From contig JACDDT010000023.1 of NCBI GenBank assembly GCA_013816855.1, positions 1 to 32,253 of the forward strand: DNA of 32,253 nt, given 5' to 3'. This stretch comes from Gemmatimonadaceae bacterium. GTDB lineage: Bacteria; Gemmatimonadota; Gemmatimonadetes; Gemmatimonadales; Gemmatimonadaceae. The notes below the pieces were generated by a model. That model ran no database searches. It was not told the DNA's origin and worked only from the letters and a program-made list of their open reading frames with translations. The first letter of the stretch is position 1. Every line of letters starts with the position of its first letter. Of the stretch, positions 1 through 8,321 are shown piece by piece. A program made the position numbers and the translations under genes.

Positions 1-1
1 T

Positions 2-586
2 CGCCTTCGCCGCTTTCTGTTGCGAGGCGAGTGCAAACGCATCCTGATCCGCGCGCGAGATCTTGAACTGCTCGGCCACATTCTCGGCGGTTTCACCCAT
101 CGAGTCCACGCCGAACAAAGGCGGCATTCTCGGATTAACGAATCGCCAGCCGAGGCTGGTATCGAACATCTCGACGTTTCTGGCGAACGGCTGCGTCGCT
201 TTAGACATCACATACGGCGCCCGCGTCATGCTCTCCACCCCGCCGGCGATGAACACATCTCCTTCACCGCTTTTGATCGCCCGCACCGCGTGTGCGACAG
301 CGCTCATCCCCGACGCGCACAAGCGGTTCACCGTTTCGCCGGGAACGGATTCGGGGAGGCCGGCGAGGAGCAGCGACATTCTCGCGACGTTGCGGTTGTC
401 CTCGCCCGCCTGATTAGCGCATCCTAAAATGACGTCGGTGATCCTCGCAGGATCAATTGAAGGGGAGCGCCCCACGAGCTTCGCGATCACGTGAGCCGCT
501 AGATCATCCGGACGAACGTGGGCGAGCGAACCGCCGAAGCTCCCGATGGGAGTGCGGACTCCGTCAACAATGAAGGCATTCTGCAT
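2..586 (-). CDS. paaJ: Beta-ketoadipyl-CoA thiolase, N-terminal part (cut by window edge)
   Basis: This gene starts at the ATG complementary to 584-586 and is open to the window edge, so 195 residues are visible. The product should cleave 3-oxoadipyl-CoA to succinyl-CoA and acetyl-CoA, the last step of phenylacetate degradation. The N-terminal thiolase domain is clear: '[12 protein letters not shown]' at residues 8-19, and the nucleophilic cysteine C90 in 'NRLCASGM'. '[16 protein letters not shown]' at residues 55-70 is characteristic of the PcaF/PaaJ subgroup rather than of acetoacetyl-CoA thiolases (recalled family knowledge). It is divergent from paaG with 49 bp between start codons, so the two transcription units probably share a control region. 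The C-terminal catalytic His and Cys are outside the window, and more paa genes may follow to the left. The thiolase call is secure; the substrate rests on motif plus context. Confidence 0.9.
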   Translation of the reverse strand, partial: MQNAFIVDGVRTPIGSFGGSLAHVRPDDLAAHVIAKLVGRSPSIDPARITDVILGCANQAGEDNRNVARMSLLLAGLPESVPGETVNRLCASGMSAVAHAVRAIKSGEGDVFIAGGVESMTRAPYVMSKATQPFARNVEMFDTSLGWRFVNPRMPPLFGVDSMGETAENVAEQFKISRADQDAFALASQQKAAKA

Positions 587-635
587 CGTGTCTTAATCTA
601 GTGAATCGGCGTGAGCGGGAATAAATTGCGCTTGG
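587..635. promoter_or_regulatory. Short divergent control region thiolase/paaG
   Basis: These 49 bp separate the divergent start codons of the thiolase and paaG, so both 5' signals must lie here or inside the coding ends. AT-rich stretches (TTAATCTAG near 593-601 and ATAAATT near 621-627) could be -10 elements, but I cannot assign a convincing -35/-10 pair in either direction. No strong Shine-Dalgarno precedes paaG. Confidence 0.35.
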
Positions 636-1424
636 ATGACAGGTCAATTCGTTCTCTCGGAAATGGACGGAAGCGTGCTTCGCCTCACGCTCAATCGCCC
701 CGACGTGTTGAACAGCTTCAATCGGGCGATGGCCGTCGAGCTCGCCGCGGCGGTGACCGCAGCTGCGTCGAACAAACAGGTGCGCGCAGTCATTTTGACT
801 GGAGCGGGACGTGCGTTTTGCGCGGGGCAGGATCTTTCCGAAGCGACGCCGGTCGCCGGGCAACCGACCAATCTCGCCGAGATCGTGAGGAAGAGCTACA
901 ACCCGGTCATCCGCGCCATTCGTAAGATTGAAAAGCCGGTTGTATGCGCGGTGAATGGCGTCGCCGCGGGAGCGGGCGCCAATCTCGCGCTCGCGTCTGA
1001 TATTGTTCTCGCCTCGAGCGGAGCCTCGTTCATTCAGTCGTTCGCAAAGGTTGGCCTCATCCCCGACAGCGGGGGAACATTCTTTCTGCCGAGACTAGCG
1101 GGCCTGGCGCGCGCGACGGCGCTAATGATGTTGGGCGAAAAAATCAGCGCCCAACAGGCGTTCGAATACGGGATGATCTACCGGGTTTGCGAGCCGGCCG
1201 ATTTAATGACGCAAGCGGGCGATATCGCCAGAACGTTATCCGAGCTTCCCACGCGCGCTCTCGGGCTAACCAAGCGCGGGCTCAACCTTTCCTTTGGAAA
1301 TGACTTCGACCGGCAACTGGATGTCGAAGAAGAGCTTCAGGGCGCCGCGGGCGACACGCAGGACTTTCGTGAAGGCGTCACTGCTTTCCTGGAGAAGCGG
1401 AAGCCAAACTTTCGCGGTGAATAA
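636..1424 (+). CDS. paaG: PaaG: 1,2-epoxyphenylacetyl-CoA isomerase (crotonase family)
   Basis: The 262-aa product is a crotonase-fold enzyme of the family that converts the 1,2-epoxide of phenylacetyl-CoA to the seven-membered oxepin-CoA. E. coli PaaG has the same length. Visible features are the oxyanion-hole segment 'FCAGQDL' (61-67), the second oxyanion-hole region 'GVAAGAGANLALASD' (108-122), and 'GLIPDSGGTFFLPRLAG' (140-156), in which D144 matches the catalytic Asp of PaaG. The C-terminal 'FREGVTAFLEKRKP' is typical of the subfamily. The next gene, paaH, begins at the base after its stop codon, so the two are probably translated together. The ATG at 636 is taken because it gives the full N-terminus; no strong Shine-Dalgarno is seen. 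Confidence 0.92.
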   Translation: MTGQFVLSEMDGSVLRLTLNRPDVLNSFNRAMAVELAAAVTAAASNKQVRAVILTGAGRAFCAGQDLSEATPVAGQPTNLAEIVRKSYNPVIRAIRKIEKPVVCAVNGVAAGAGANLALASDIVLASSGASFIQSFAKVGLIPDSGGTFFLPRLAGLARATALMMLGEKISAQQAFEYGMIYRVCEPADLMTQAGDIARTLSELPTRALGLTKRGLNLSFGNDFDRQLDVEEELQGAAGDTQDFREGVTAFLEKRKPNFRGE

Positions 1425-2612
1425 GTGCCGATAAGAGCGAGCGAAACTGTCGTCGGTGTCATCGGGGCCGGTGCAATGGGCAGCGGCATCGCCCAGGTCG
1501 CGGCCACCGCCGGGCATAACGTAATTCTTCGCGATGTGAGCGACAGAGCAGTGCAGAGCGGCGTCGATGCGATCAAGAAATCACTTGCCGGGCAAGTCGC
1601 GAAGAAGAAGATGACTGAAGCGCGCGCCGAAGAGATTCTGGAGCGTGTGTCAAAGGACGCGGGCGTGGAGAGCAATGCTCTCCGCGAGTGTGCAATTGTC
1701 ATCGAAGCGATCATTGAAGAGATCGAGGCGAAGCGCCGCCTCTTTCGCGAGCTCGAGGACACGGTATCTGCAACCTGCATTCTCGCGACCAATACGTCGT
1801 CGCTTTCGGTGAGCGTTATCGCGAGCGGGTGCGCCCGTCCGCAGCGCGTTGTGGGAATCCACTTTTTTAATCCGCCGGCGGTACTTCCCCTCGTCGAAAT
1901 TGTCCCCGGAAAGCAGACGTCTCCGGACGTCGCCAACCAGGCGCGCCTTCTCATCGACTCCTGGGGGAAAACGACGGTCATCGCTTCCGATACGCCTGGG
2001 TTCATCGTCAATCGAATAGCGCGTCCTTTCTACGGAGAGGCGATACGTATCAATGAAGAAGGTATCGCCGATCCCGCTACCATAGATTGGGCAATGAAGG
2101 AAATTGGCGGATTCAAGATGGGTCCGTTCGAGCTGATGGATTTCATAGGCAACGATGTGAATCTCGCCGCCACAACGGCGGTGTATGAAGGAACGAACAG
2201 GGATCCGCGGTACACGCCTTCCGCCACTCAGCAACGCCTGGTGAGCGAGGGGCGTCTCGGAAAGAAAACCGGCGCAGGGCACTACGATTATTCCGAAGGC
2301 GCAGCGCAGCCACAGCCTGTAAAGGACCCGGAGATCGGACAACGCATCGTCGACCGGATTCTTGCCATGCTCGTCAACGAGGCAGCGGATGCGGTGCGCC
2401 AGGGCTGCGGCTCCCCCGCCGATGTCGATCTCGCCATGACCAAAGGCGTGAATTACCCGAAAGGTCTTCTCTCCTGGGGAAACGAGATCGGCTTGACGCA
2501 CATCGCCGATAGGATCAACACGCTGCGCGCCGAGCACGGCGACGACGATCGCTATCGCGTTAGCCCGCTGCTCAGTGAGATGGCATCGCGCGGCGAGCAA
2601 TTTCACCAGTGA
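1425..2612 (+). CDS. paaH: PaaH-type 3-hydroxyacyl-CoA dehydrogenase
   Basis: NAD-dependent L-3-hydroxyacyl-CoA dehydrogenase, 395 aa, expected to oxidise 3-hydroxyadipyl-CoA to 3-oxoadipyl-CoA. The N-terminal Rossmann domain carries 'GVIGAGAMGSGIAQVA'. The conserved 'GIHFFNPPAVLPLVEIV' contains the catalytic His. 'SDTPGFIVNRI' opens the first C-terminal helical domain, and a second copy of that domain runs from about residue 305 ('LAMLVNEAADAVRQG') to the end. It is shorter than E. coli PaaH (about 475 aa) but keeps both C-terminal modules. The start is a GTG immediately after the paaG stop, consistent with translational coupling. The last bases overlap the GTG start of paaI. Confidence 0.92.
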   Translation: MPIRASETVVGVIGAGAMGSGIAQVAATAGHNVILRDVSDRAVQSGVDAIKKSLAGQVAKKKMTEARAEEILERVSKDAGVESNALRECAIVIEAIIEEIEAKRRLFRELEDTVSATCILATNTSSLSVSVIASGCARPQRVVGIHFFNPPAVLPLVEIVPGKQTSPDVANQARLLIDSWGKTTVIASDTPGFIVNRIARPFYGEAIRINEEGIADPATIDWAMKEIGGFKMGPFELMDFIGNDVNLAATTAVYEGTNRDPRYTPSATQQRLVSEGRLGKKTGAGHYDYSEGAAQPQPVKDPEIGQRIVDRILAMLVNEAADAVRQGCGSPADVDLAMTKGVNYPKGLLSWGNEIGLTHIADRINTLRAEHGDDDRYRVSPLLSEMASRGEQFHQ

Positions 2613-3046
2613 GCGACAAGCCGGACCAGGCGAACGCGGAGAAGCTCGTCGCGGGTATGGTCTCGCGCGACGGCTTCAGCGCCTGGCTCGGTATCGAGAT
2701 CGTCGAAGTGCGGCCTGGCGCGTGCACCGTCCGTCTGAAAGTCCGGCGAGACATGCTCAACGGGTTCGGTATGTGTCACGGCGGAATTCCGTATTCGATT
2801 GCCGATAGCGCTCTCGCATTCGCCTCGAACACACACGGTACGGTGACGGTCAGCATCGAAAACACCATCAGCTACCCGGCGCCGGTCAGCGAAGGTGATA
2901 TTCTTACTGCTGTGGCAGCAGAAGAGAGCGCGGGGAACCGCATCGCATTTTATCGTGTGACTGTCACGAACCAGGCAGACGTCACGGTCGGCCTCTTTCG
3001 CGGAACAGTTTACAGGACGAAGAAGATTTTGGAGCCGGCGCAATGA
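2609..3046 (+). CDS. paaI: PaaI hotdog-fold thioesterase
   Basis: 145-aa thioesterase of the PaaI/4HBT family, which hydrolyses stalled aryl- or hydroxyacyl-CoA intermediates of the phenylacetate pathway and frees trapped CoA. The signature 'MCHGGIPYSIADSALAFASN' (55-74) holds the family HGG motif and D66, equivalent to the catalytic Asp of E. coli PaaI. The start is GTG in a GTGA overlap with the paaH stop (2609-2612). The stop overlaps the ATG of the next gene (ATGA, 3043-3046). Size, motif and position after paaH agree well. Confidence 0.92.
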   Translation: MSDKPDQANAEKLVAGMVSRDGFSAWLGIEIVEVRPGACTVRLKVRRDMLNGFGMCHGGIPYSIADSALAFASNTHGTVTVSIENTISYPAPVSEGDILTAVAAEESAGNRIAFYRVTVTNQADVTVGLFRGTVYRTKKILEPAQ

Positions 3047-5169
3047 CTGCCATCGACCCGTCCCACACGCCGCGCGCAAAATCCCGCGCGAAGAGCAATG
3101 CCGGGCAGCACCTCGATTGGCGGCGCATCGCTTATCTCGTAAATGCGTCGCGGTTGATGGACGAAGTCGAAGAGACCACCAACAAGAATAGAACGAGCGT
3201 TCCAAAAGAGCATCTAGTTCTCTACCAGTTCTCCGCGCGCGGGCATGATGTCGGCCAGGCGATTCTTGGCTCATTCATGGATCATCCCCACGATGCAGCC
3301 GGCGCGTACTATCGCTCGCGGCCGCTACTCATCACCCTCGGTCTCTCCCTCGAAGACGCGATGGCGAGTCCGCTGGGACGATCCGGCGGATTCAGCGACG
3401 GGCGCGACATCGGTGTGGTTTGCAATCTTCCGAATAAGAACGGTCCGATTGTACTCCCCATGTCCGGTGACGTCGGCTCGCAGTACACGCCCTCGGCGGG
3501 ATGGGCGCAGGCTATTCAGTACCACCGCGATGTCCTTGGTGATGAGAGCTATCGCGGTGCGATGAGCGTCGTGCTCGGCGGAGAAGCATCCGTCGCCACG
3601 AACGGATTCTGGTCCGCCCTGACTATGGCGACGACGCTCAAGCTTCCGATGCTCTTCTATATAGAAGACAACGGTCTCGGAATCTCCGTGAAAGGAGAGA
3701 TGCAGACGCCGGGCGGCAACATCGCCGACAACCTCGCCTCGTTCGCCAACCTGCTCATTCGCGACGGCGACGGATACAATCCCGGAGAATCCGCGGCCCT
3801 CATAGGAGAATGCGTCGAGCACGTGCGCGCGGGAGAGGGGCCGGCTTTAGTTCGTCTGACAGTCCCCAGGCTGTGCAGTCATTCCGGTCCCGACAATCAG
3901 CGCGGCTACCGGAGTGACCGGGAAATCGCCGACGATGAGAAGCGCGATCCACTCCCAAAGCTCCAGCGACATGTGGTGCCCGACATTTTATCGGCGGCGG
4001 AATGGCGCGGCGTTGAAGAGGAAGCTAAACGGGATGTCGAAGCGGCACTCAATGCCGCGAGAGCGCGCCCCGGTCCTGACGCCGCTACAGTAAAGAAGTT
4101 CATCTACGCCGAAAGTGACGGTGAGGAAGCACTCGGCGGTTTGTCACGCCGGGAGATTGCGAAGCTGCCGTCGAAGACGGAGGCAGAGCATGGGGAAATG
4201 GTGCGGTTCGCCGAGGCGGTTCGGAAGACGCTCGCGCGGGAGTTGGAGGTGAATCCGAAAGTTCTAGTTTTCGGAGAGGATGTCGGCCGGAAGGGCGGAG
4301 TGCACCTCGTCACGGAAGGACTGCAAAAGAAATTCGGTGAAGCGCGGGTGTTCGACACGAGCCTTTCAGAAGAAGGAATCATCGGGCGGTCCGTGGGAAT
4401 GGCGATCGCCGGGCTGATGCCCGTCGCGGAAATACAATTCCGTAAGTACGCCGATCCCGCGACTGAACAGCTCAACAACTGCGGAACGATGCGGTGGCGT
4501 ACGGCGAACAGGTTCGCAGCACCAATCGTGGTAAGAATGCCGGGCGGTTTTGGAAAAGACGTCGGGGATCCGTGGCACAGTCTCTCGAGTGAAGTGACGT
4601 GGGCGCACGCGATCGGTTGGCAGGTGTGCATTCCCTCGAACGCGGCCGACGCCGTCGGTTTGCTCCGGTCGGCGATGCGCAGCTCCAATCCGAGCATTTT
4701 CTTCGAGCATCGTTCGCTCCTCATGACGAGCGATGGCAGCGCACGATATCCGGGCGACGATTACGTAATCCCGCTCGGGAAGGGAAACGTGCTTACCGAG
4801 GGGACCCGCATTTCGGTGATCACGTGGGGCGCGATGGTGCACCGCTGCGCCGAAGCAGCAGACCAATTCCGCGGCGATGTGGAGCTCATCGACCTCCGCA
4901 CGATCGCACCGTGGGACCGCGAGCTGGTGATCCAATCGGTGACGAAAACCGGCCGTTGTTTGATTGTGCACGAAGACACGACGACTGCGGGGTTCGGCGC
5001 CGAGGTTGCGGCGCGTGTCGCGTCGGAGGCGTTCTGGCACCTCGATGCGCCGGTGGAACGTCTCACGGTAGACGACGTTCCGATGCCGTATCATCCCGAT
5101 TTACTGAACGCCGTTCTTCCCGATGCGGCAAAAATTGCCGCGAAGATCGAAGAGCTGCTGAAGGCGTGA
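3043..5169 (+). CDS. Fused alpha-beta 2-oxoacid dehydrogenase E1 (branched-chain/phenylpyruvate type)
   Basis: The 708-aa protein joins an E1-alpha domain (about 25-340) to an E1-beta domain (about 382-708); in most bacteria these are separate subunits. E1 is the thiamine-diphosphate decarboxylase of 2-oxoacid dehydrogenase complexes. The alpha half shows 'RGHDVGQAILG', and the cofactor loop appears as 'GGEASVATNGFWSALTMA' with 'IEDNGLGIS' (207-215), which departs from the usual GDG...NN pattern. The beta half has the typical 'VLVFGEDVGRKGGVH', 'DTSLSEEGIIG' and 'PVAEIQF'. It overlaps paaI by ATGA, so it is co-translated with paa genes. No E2 or E3 gene is nearby, so it would have to use subunits encoded elsewhere. 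The substrate is inferred: branched-chain E1 enzymes can accept aromatic 2-oxoacids, and phenylpyruvate would yield phenylacetyl-CoA. Confidence 0.85.
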   Translation: MTAIDPSHTPRAKSRAKSNAGQHLDWRRIAYLVNASRLMDEVEETTNKNRTSVPKEHLVLYQFSARGHDVGQAILGSFMDHPHDAAGAYYRSRPLLITLGLSLEDAMASPLGRSGGFSDGRDIGVVCNLPNKNGPIVLPMSGDVGSQYTPSAGWAQAIQYHRDVLGDESYRGAMSVVLGGEASVATNGFWSALTMATTLKLPMLFYIEDNGLGISVKGEMQTPGGNIADNLASFANLLIRDGDGYNPGESAALIGECVEHVRAGEGPALVRLTVPRLCSHSGPDNQRGYRSDREIADDEKRDPLPKLQRHVVPDILSAAEWRGVEEEAKRDVEAALNAARARPGPDAATVKKFIYAESDGEEALGGLSRREIAKLPSKTEAEHGEMVRFAEAVRKTLARELEVNPKVLVFGEDVGRKGGVHLVTEGLQKKFGEARVFDTSLSEEGIIGRSVGMAIAGLMPVAEIQFRKYADPATEQLNNCGTMRWRTANRFAAPIVVRMPGGFGKDVGDPWHSLSSEVTWAHAIGWQVCIPSNAADAVGLLRSAMRSSNPSIFFEHRSLLMTSDGSARYPGDDYVIPLGKGNVLTEGTRISVITWGAMVHRCAEAADQFRGDVELIDLRTIAPWDRELVIQSVTKTGRCLIVHEDTTTAGFGAEVAARVASEAFWHLDAPVERLTVDDVPMPYHPDLLNAVLPDAAKIAAKIEELLKA

Positions 5170-5234
5170 AGGCCTAATTCCGAGAATTGGCGATACCATC
5201 TTGATTTGAGCTACGGCTTCCGCCACAGTTCAGC

Positions 5235-5450
5235 ATGGCCGCACCGCTCATGGATTTTAGCCACTTGACGCCTGACCAGCGCATTGAGCTGGCAGAGCAA
5301 TTATGGGATAGTCTCGACCCTTCCGATCTCGAACCCTCTATCGCGGATATTGCGCTATTGCGGACTCGCCGGGCCGAGCTGGCCAAAGATGGTGATCGGG
5401 GTGACCCGTGGCGCCAAACAATTCAGGAGCTCAAGAAGCGCGGCGGATGA
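5235..5450 (+). CDS. Addiction-module antitoxin (TIGR02574-like)
   Basis: 71-aa acidic protein resembling the 'putative addiction module component' family that pairs with ParE/RelE toxins. The pattern 'LTPDQRIELAEQLWDSLDP' (10-28) is the helical start typical of that family, followed by a variable linker and 'GDPWRQTIQELKKR' at the C-terminus, which usually wraps the toxin. The stop overlaps the ATG of the downstream toxin gene (ATGA). The 65 bp upstream hold no recognised promoter, but such pairs normally autoregulate. Confidence 0.82.
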   Translation: MAAPLMDFSHLTPDQRIELAEQLWDSLDPSDLEPSIADIALLRTRRAELAKDGDRGDPWRQTIQELKKRGG

Positions 5451-5743
5451 CGCCGCGCTTGTTCGTTCGGAAAGCGGCCAGAGCCGATGTTGCTAATGCG
5501 TTCGGATGGTACGAAGCGCACCGAGTTGGCCTCGGCAATGACTTCGCGATGGAGTTGACCGCCGCCTACGAGGGAATTGAATCTCAGCCTCTGCGTTTCC
5601 CGCCCATCGTCGATGACATTCGCATGGCTCTCCTGCGTCGCTTCCCCTATGTCATTTACTTTGTCGTGCTCCCGCGCCACATATCAGTGATCGCCGTCGT
5701 GCACGGCCATCGCAAGCGGCAGGTCTGGCAGCAACGTCGCTAA
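5447..5743 (+). CDS. RelE/ParE-family toxin
   Basis: 98-aa basic protein of the RelE/ParE superfamily, which inhibits either mRNA translation or DNA gyrase. Family features are the early 'ADVANAFGWYEAHRVGLGNDF', central 'QPLRFPPIVDDIRMALLRRFPY' and the C-terminal strand 'VIYFVVLPRHISVIAVVHGHRKR'. The sequence looks closer to ParE-type partners of TIGR02574 antitoxins. An in-frame upstream start exists inside the antitoxin gene, but the ATG at 5447 is preferred because it gives the standard ATGA coupling and the usual length. The stop lies only 4 bp from the stop of convergent paaD. Confidence 0.85.
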   Translation: MTPRLFVRKAARADVANAFGWYEAHRVGLGNDFAMELTAAYEGIESQPLRFPPIVDDIRMALLRRFPYVIYFVVLPRHISVIAVVHGHRKRQVWQQRR

Positions 5744-5747
5744 CAAG

Positions 5748-6239
5748 CTAAATGCTCTTAAAGCTGTCGAACGGTTGGTGGCAGCTGTTGCAGAAGTTGA
5801 TCGACTTGCAGGCCGTCGATCCGAATTCGCTTTTCTCTTCGGTGTTCGAGGACCCGCAATAGGGACACGCGACGGTATGCCGGGCGCGCTCGAGGACGAT
5901 GAGCGGCTCCGCTTCACGTACGTGCGGCGGCGCGACGCCATACGCCTTGAGCTTCGCCTTCGACTCCGCACTCATCCAATCGGTTGTCCACGCCGGCGAA
6001 TAGACTTTTCGCACTTCGACATCAGGGAATCCGCCCGCCTTCAGCGCCGCGATGATTTCGTCCTCCATCATTTGCAGCGCGGGACAGCCCGAGTAAGTAG
6101 GCGTGATCTCGACGACGACTTTGCCGGATTCTTCACGGACATCGCGGACGACGCCGAGCTCTACCACGTCCAGGACGGGAATCTCTGGGTCCTTCACCGT
6201 CCGGAGGATCTCGAGCAGATCCGCGTTGGCGATCACCAC
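5748..6239 (-). CDS. paaD: PaaD: phenylacetyl-CoA epoxidase Fe-S maturation subunit
   Basis: 163-aa PaaD. An N-terminal DUF59/MIP18 domain (about 6-88, with the conserved 'TPTYSGCPALQMME' and C52) is followed by a C-terminal zinc-ribbon-like or cluster-binding segment with C125/C128 ('CPYC'), C144 and C150/C153 ('CNSC'). PaaD is required for assembly of an active PaaABC(D)E epoxidase and probably acts in iron or Fe-S cluster delivery. It is the last gene of the leftward paaABCD operon. Its ATG (6237-6239) lies inside the end of paaC, a 7-bp overlap. No paaE reductase follows; the operon ends against the toxin gene. Confidence 0.93.
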   Translation of the reverse strand: MVIANADLLEILRTVKDPEIPVLDVVELGVVRDVREESGKVVVEITPTYSGCPALQMMEDEIIAALKAGGFPDVEVRKVYSPAWTTDWMSAESKAKLKAYGVAPPHVREAEPLIVLERARHTVACPYCGSSNTEEKSEFGSTACKSINFCNSCHQPFDSFKSI

Positions 6240-7006
6240 TCCGCCCCGGGATGGGATCTCGCCACGATCTGCATTTCAGCGAGCAGATGACCGAGATGTT
6301 CAGTGTGTTTTCCGGTGCGCCCACCGCGCATGAACACTTCGTCCGCGGGACGCGTGATATTCGCCCGCGCAAAAACGTCGTTCACCACTGCATCCCACTT
6401 CTCTTTCAATGTTGATGCGGCAGGCGCAATACCTGCCGCTGCGGCTGCATCGTCAACCGGGTCAGCTAGAAACATCTCACCGGTGAACCGCCAGAGATCG
6501 TTCACCGCGTTCTGGAGACGCGTGTGACTCTCGTCCGTTCCATCACCGAGCTTCACCATCCACTCCGCGCTGTGCCGAACGTGGTATCTGTCTTCCTTCA
6601 CCGCTTTGGCGGCGAGCTCGGCTATTCGCGGCTCAGCGCTTTTCTGCAGCGCGTCCATGAGATGCACACTGAAGGCGTCAAAGAGAAACTGCCTCGCGAT
6701 GGTGAACGCAAAATCGCCGCGCGGGAGCTCGACGATGAGGAGGTTGCGGAACTGCACGCCCTCACGAAAGAAGGCGAGATCATCAGCGCTTCGTCCCGCA
6801 CCTTCAGCGGCTGCCGCCACCTCGAGCGCGTGTGATGCCTGGCCCAGGAAGTCGAGCGCGATGTTGGCGAGCGCGATGTCTTCTTCGAGAATCGGCCCGT
6901 GACCGCACCACTCGGAAAGCCGGTGTCCGAGGATGAGGCGGTCGTCACCAAGGCGAAGACAGTACTCGAGCAGCGTGTCCGTCGAAGTGGCGCGCTCCTC
7001 CGCCAT
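6233..7006 (-). CDS. paaC: PaaC: structural subunit of phenylacetyl-CoA 1,2-epoxidase
   Basis: 257-aa ferritin-like helical protein matching PaaC, the non-catalytic partner that forms the PaaAC core. Family features: 'CLRLGDDRLILGHRLSEWCG' near the N-terminus, 'EEDIALANIALDFLGQA', 'RNLLIVELPRGDFAFTIARQ', and the C-terminal 'GRTGKHTEHLGHLLAEMQ'. The ATG (7004-7006) overlaps the paaB stop (TGA, 7006-7008 on the complement) and its end overlaps paaD, so the operon is translationally coupled throughout. Confidence 0.94.
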   Translation of the reverse strand: MAEERATSTDTLLEYCLRLGDDRLILGHRLSEWCGHGPILEEDIALANIALDFLGQASHALEVAAAAEGAGRSADDLAFFREGVQFRNLLIVELPRGDFAFTIARQFLFDAFSVHLMDALQKSAEPRIAELAAKAVKEDRYHVRHSAEWMVKLGDGTDESHTRLQNAVNDLWRFTGEMFLADPVDDAAAAAGIAPAASTLKEKWDAVVNDVFARANITRPADEVFMRGGRTGKHTEHLGHLLAEMQIVARSHPGAEW

Positions 7007-7326
7007 CAGAATCCTTTGAGGCCGCGCGGAATCTTATAAAACTGCGGATGACGATAAATCTTATCGTCGGCGGGATCGAAGAAGGAGCCCGCATCCTCCG
7101 GCTTCGACGCCACGATCGCGCTCGAAGGAACTACCCAGATGCCGATTGCTTCGCCGCGCCGGGCATAGACATCGCGCGCATTCTGCATCGCGCCCTCTGC
7201 GTCCGCTGCGTGAACGCTTCCGCAATGCTCGTAGGGCGCGGCTTGAGCCGGTTGAACAAAAACTTCCCAAAGCGGCCACTGGCTATCCGTGCCGTTTCCT
7301 GTCGCGCCCTTCGGGGTGTCGGTCAC
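7006..7326 (-). CDS. paaB: PaaB: small subunit of phenylacetyl-CoA 1,2-epoxidase
   Basis: 106-aa PaaB, which bridges PaaAC heterodimers and is needed for epoxidase activity. Recognisable segments: '[20 protein letters not shown]', then '[19 protein letters not shown]', '[14 protein letters not shown]' and '[14 protein letters not shown]'. The frame is open further upstream to 7470, but that extension lies entirely inside paaA and has no family similarity. The GTG at 7324-7326 forms a GTGA overlap with the paaA stop and gives the normal PaaB length, so it is taken as the start. Confidence 0.93.
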   Translation of the reverse strand: MTDTPKGATGNGTDSQWPLWEVFVQPAQAAPYEHCGSVHAADAEGAMQNARDVYARRGEAIGIWVVPSSAIVASKPEDAGSFFDPADDKIYRHPQFYKIPRGLKGF

Positions 7327-8321
7327 GCAGCAGCCGGCTGATTGCGCGCTGCTTTTTTTGCCGCGTGCGCTTCGGCGGCGTCTCGAACCCATCGTCCATT
7401 CTCGTGGGCTTCCCGCCTCGCGGCGATGCGCTCGCGGTTGCAGGGACCGTTGCCTTTCACCACCTGCCAAAATTCATCCCAGTCGATCGCACCGTGCTCC
7501 CAGTGCTGTGTCTCTTCATTGTACTTGAGATCGGGATCGGGAAGGGTGAGTCCAACGGCCTGTGCCTGCGGAACGGTTATGTCCACGAATCTTTGGCGCA
7601 GCTCGTCATTCGTCTTCCGCTTCACGCGCCACTTGATGAGCTCGGCGGTGTTCGGTGAATCCTTGTCACTCGGCCCGAGCATCATGAGGGAAGGCCACCA
7701 CCATCGGTTTATCGCGTCCTGCGCCATCGCCTTCTGCTCCGGCGTTCCGTTCGCGAGAGTGGCGATGATCTCGTAGCCCTGCTTCTTGTGGAAATTTTCT
7801 TCCTTGCAGATGCGGATCATGGCGCGCGCGTACGGGCCGTACGACGCTTTCGCTAAAACAGTCTGATTGACGATTGCAGCTCCGTCGACGAACCATCCGA
7901 TGACGCCCATATCCGCCCAGCTGAGCGTCGGATAATTGAAGATGCTCGAGTACTTCGCCTTTCCTGTAAGCAGTTGGTCGACGAGCTCGGAGCGGTCGAC
8001 ACCCAGTGTTTCCGTGCCGCAGTATATGTAGAGTCCATGCCCCGCTTCATCCTGCACCTTCGCGAGAAGGATCATCTTCCGGCGGAGACTCGGCGCTCGC
8101 GTGATCCAATTCCCCTCGGGGAGCATTCCCACAATCTCGGAGTGCGCGTGCTGGGACATCATGCGGATGAGCTGCGTCCTGTAGCGATCGGGCATCCAGT
8201 CTTTCGGCTCGATGCTTTCTCCACGGGCGATGCGCGCTTCGAATTCGGCGATGCGCTGCGGGTCTTCGGCTTTCTGTTCGCTTGGCGTCATACTCGCGCG
8301 GGGTTGGGGGGCGTCGGACAT
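7323..8321 (-). CDS. paaA: PaaA: catalytic diiron subunit of phenylacetyl-CoA 1,2-epoxidase
   Basis: 332-aa catalytic subunit of the multicomponent monooxygenase that epoxidises the aromatic ring of phenylacetyl-CoA. The diiron EXXH elements are visible: '[11 protein letters not shown]' (E92, H95) and '[13 protein letters not shown]' (E175, H178), with E62 in '[15 protein letters not shown]' as a further likely ligand. '[15 protein letters not shown]' and '[21 protein letters not shown]' are strongly PaaA-like. It heads the leftward paaABCD operon. An AGAGGT ribosome-binding site sits about 9 bases before the ATG. The divergent neighbour is a PaaF-like hydratase, and the 68 bp between starts probably hold both promoters. 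Confidence 0.96.
   Translation of the reverse strand: MSDAPQPRASMTPSEQKAEDPQRIAEFEARIARGESIEPKDWMPDRYRTQLIRMMSQHAHSEIVGMLPEGNWITRAPSLRRKMILLAKVQDEAGHGLYIYCGTETLGVDRSELVDQLLTGKAKYSSIFNYPTLSWADMGVIGWFVDGAAIVNQTVLAKASYGPYARAMIRICKEENFHKKQGYEIIATLANGTPEQKAMAQDAINRWWWPSLMMLGPSDKDSPNTAELIKWRVKRKTNDELRQRFVDITVPQAQAVGLTLPDPDLKYNEETQHWEHGAIDWDEFWQVVKGNGPCNRERIAARREAHENGRWVRDAAEAHAAKKAARNQPAAA

Noticed and set aside
7327-7470. 48-codon N-terminal extension of paaB
   Set aside because: It lies wholly inside paaA and has no PaaB similarity; the GTG at 7324-7326 gives standard coupling and length.
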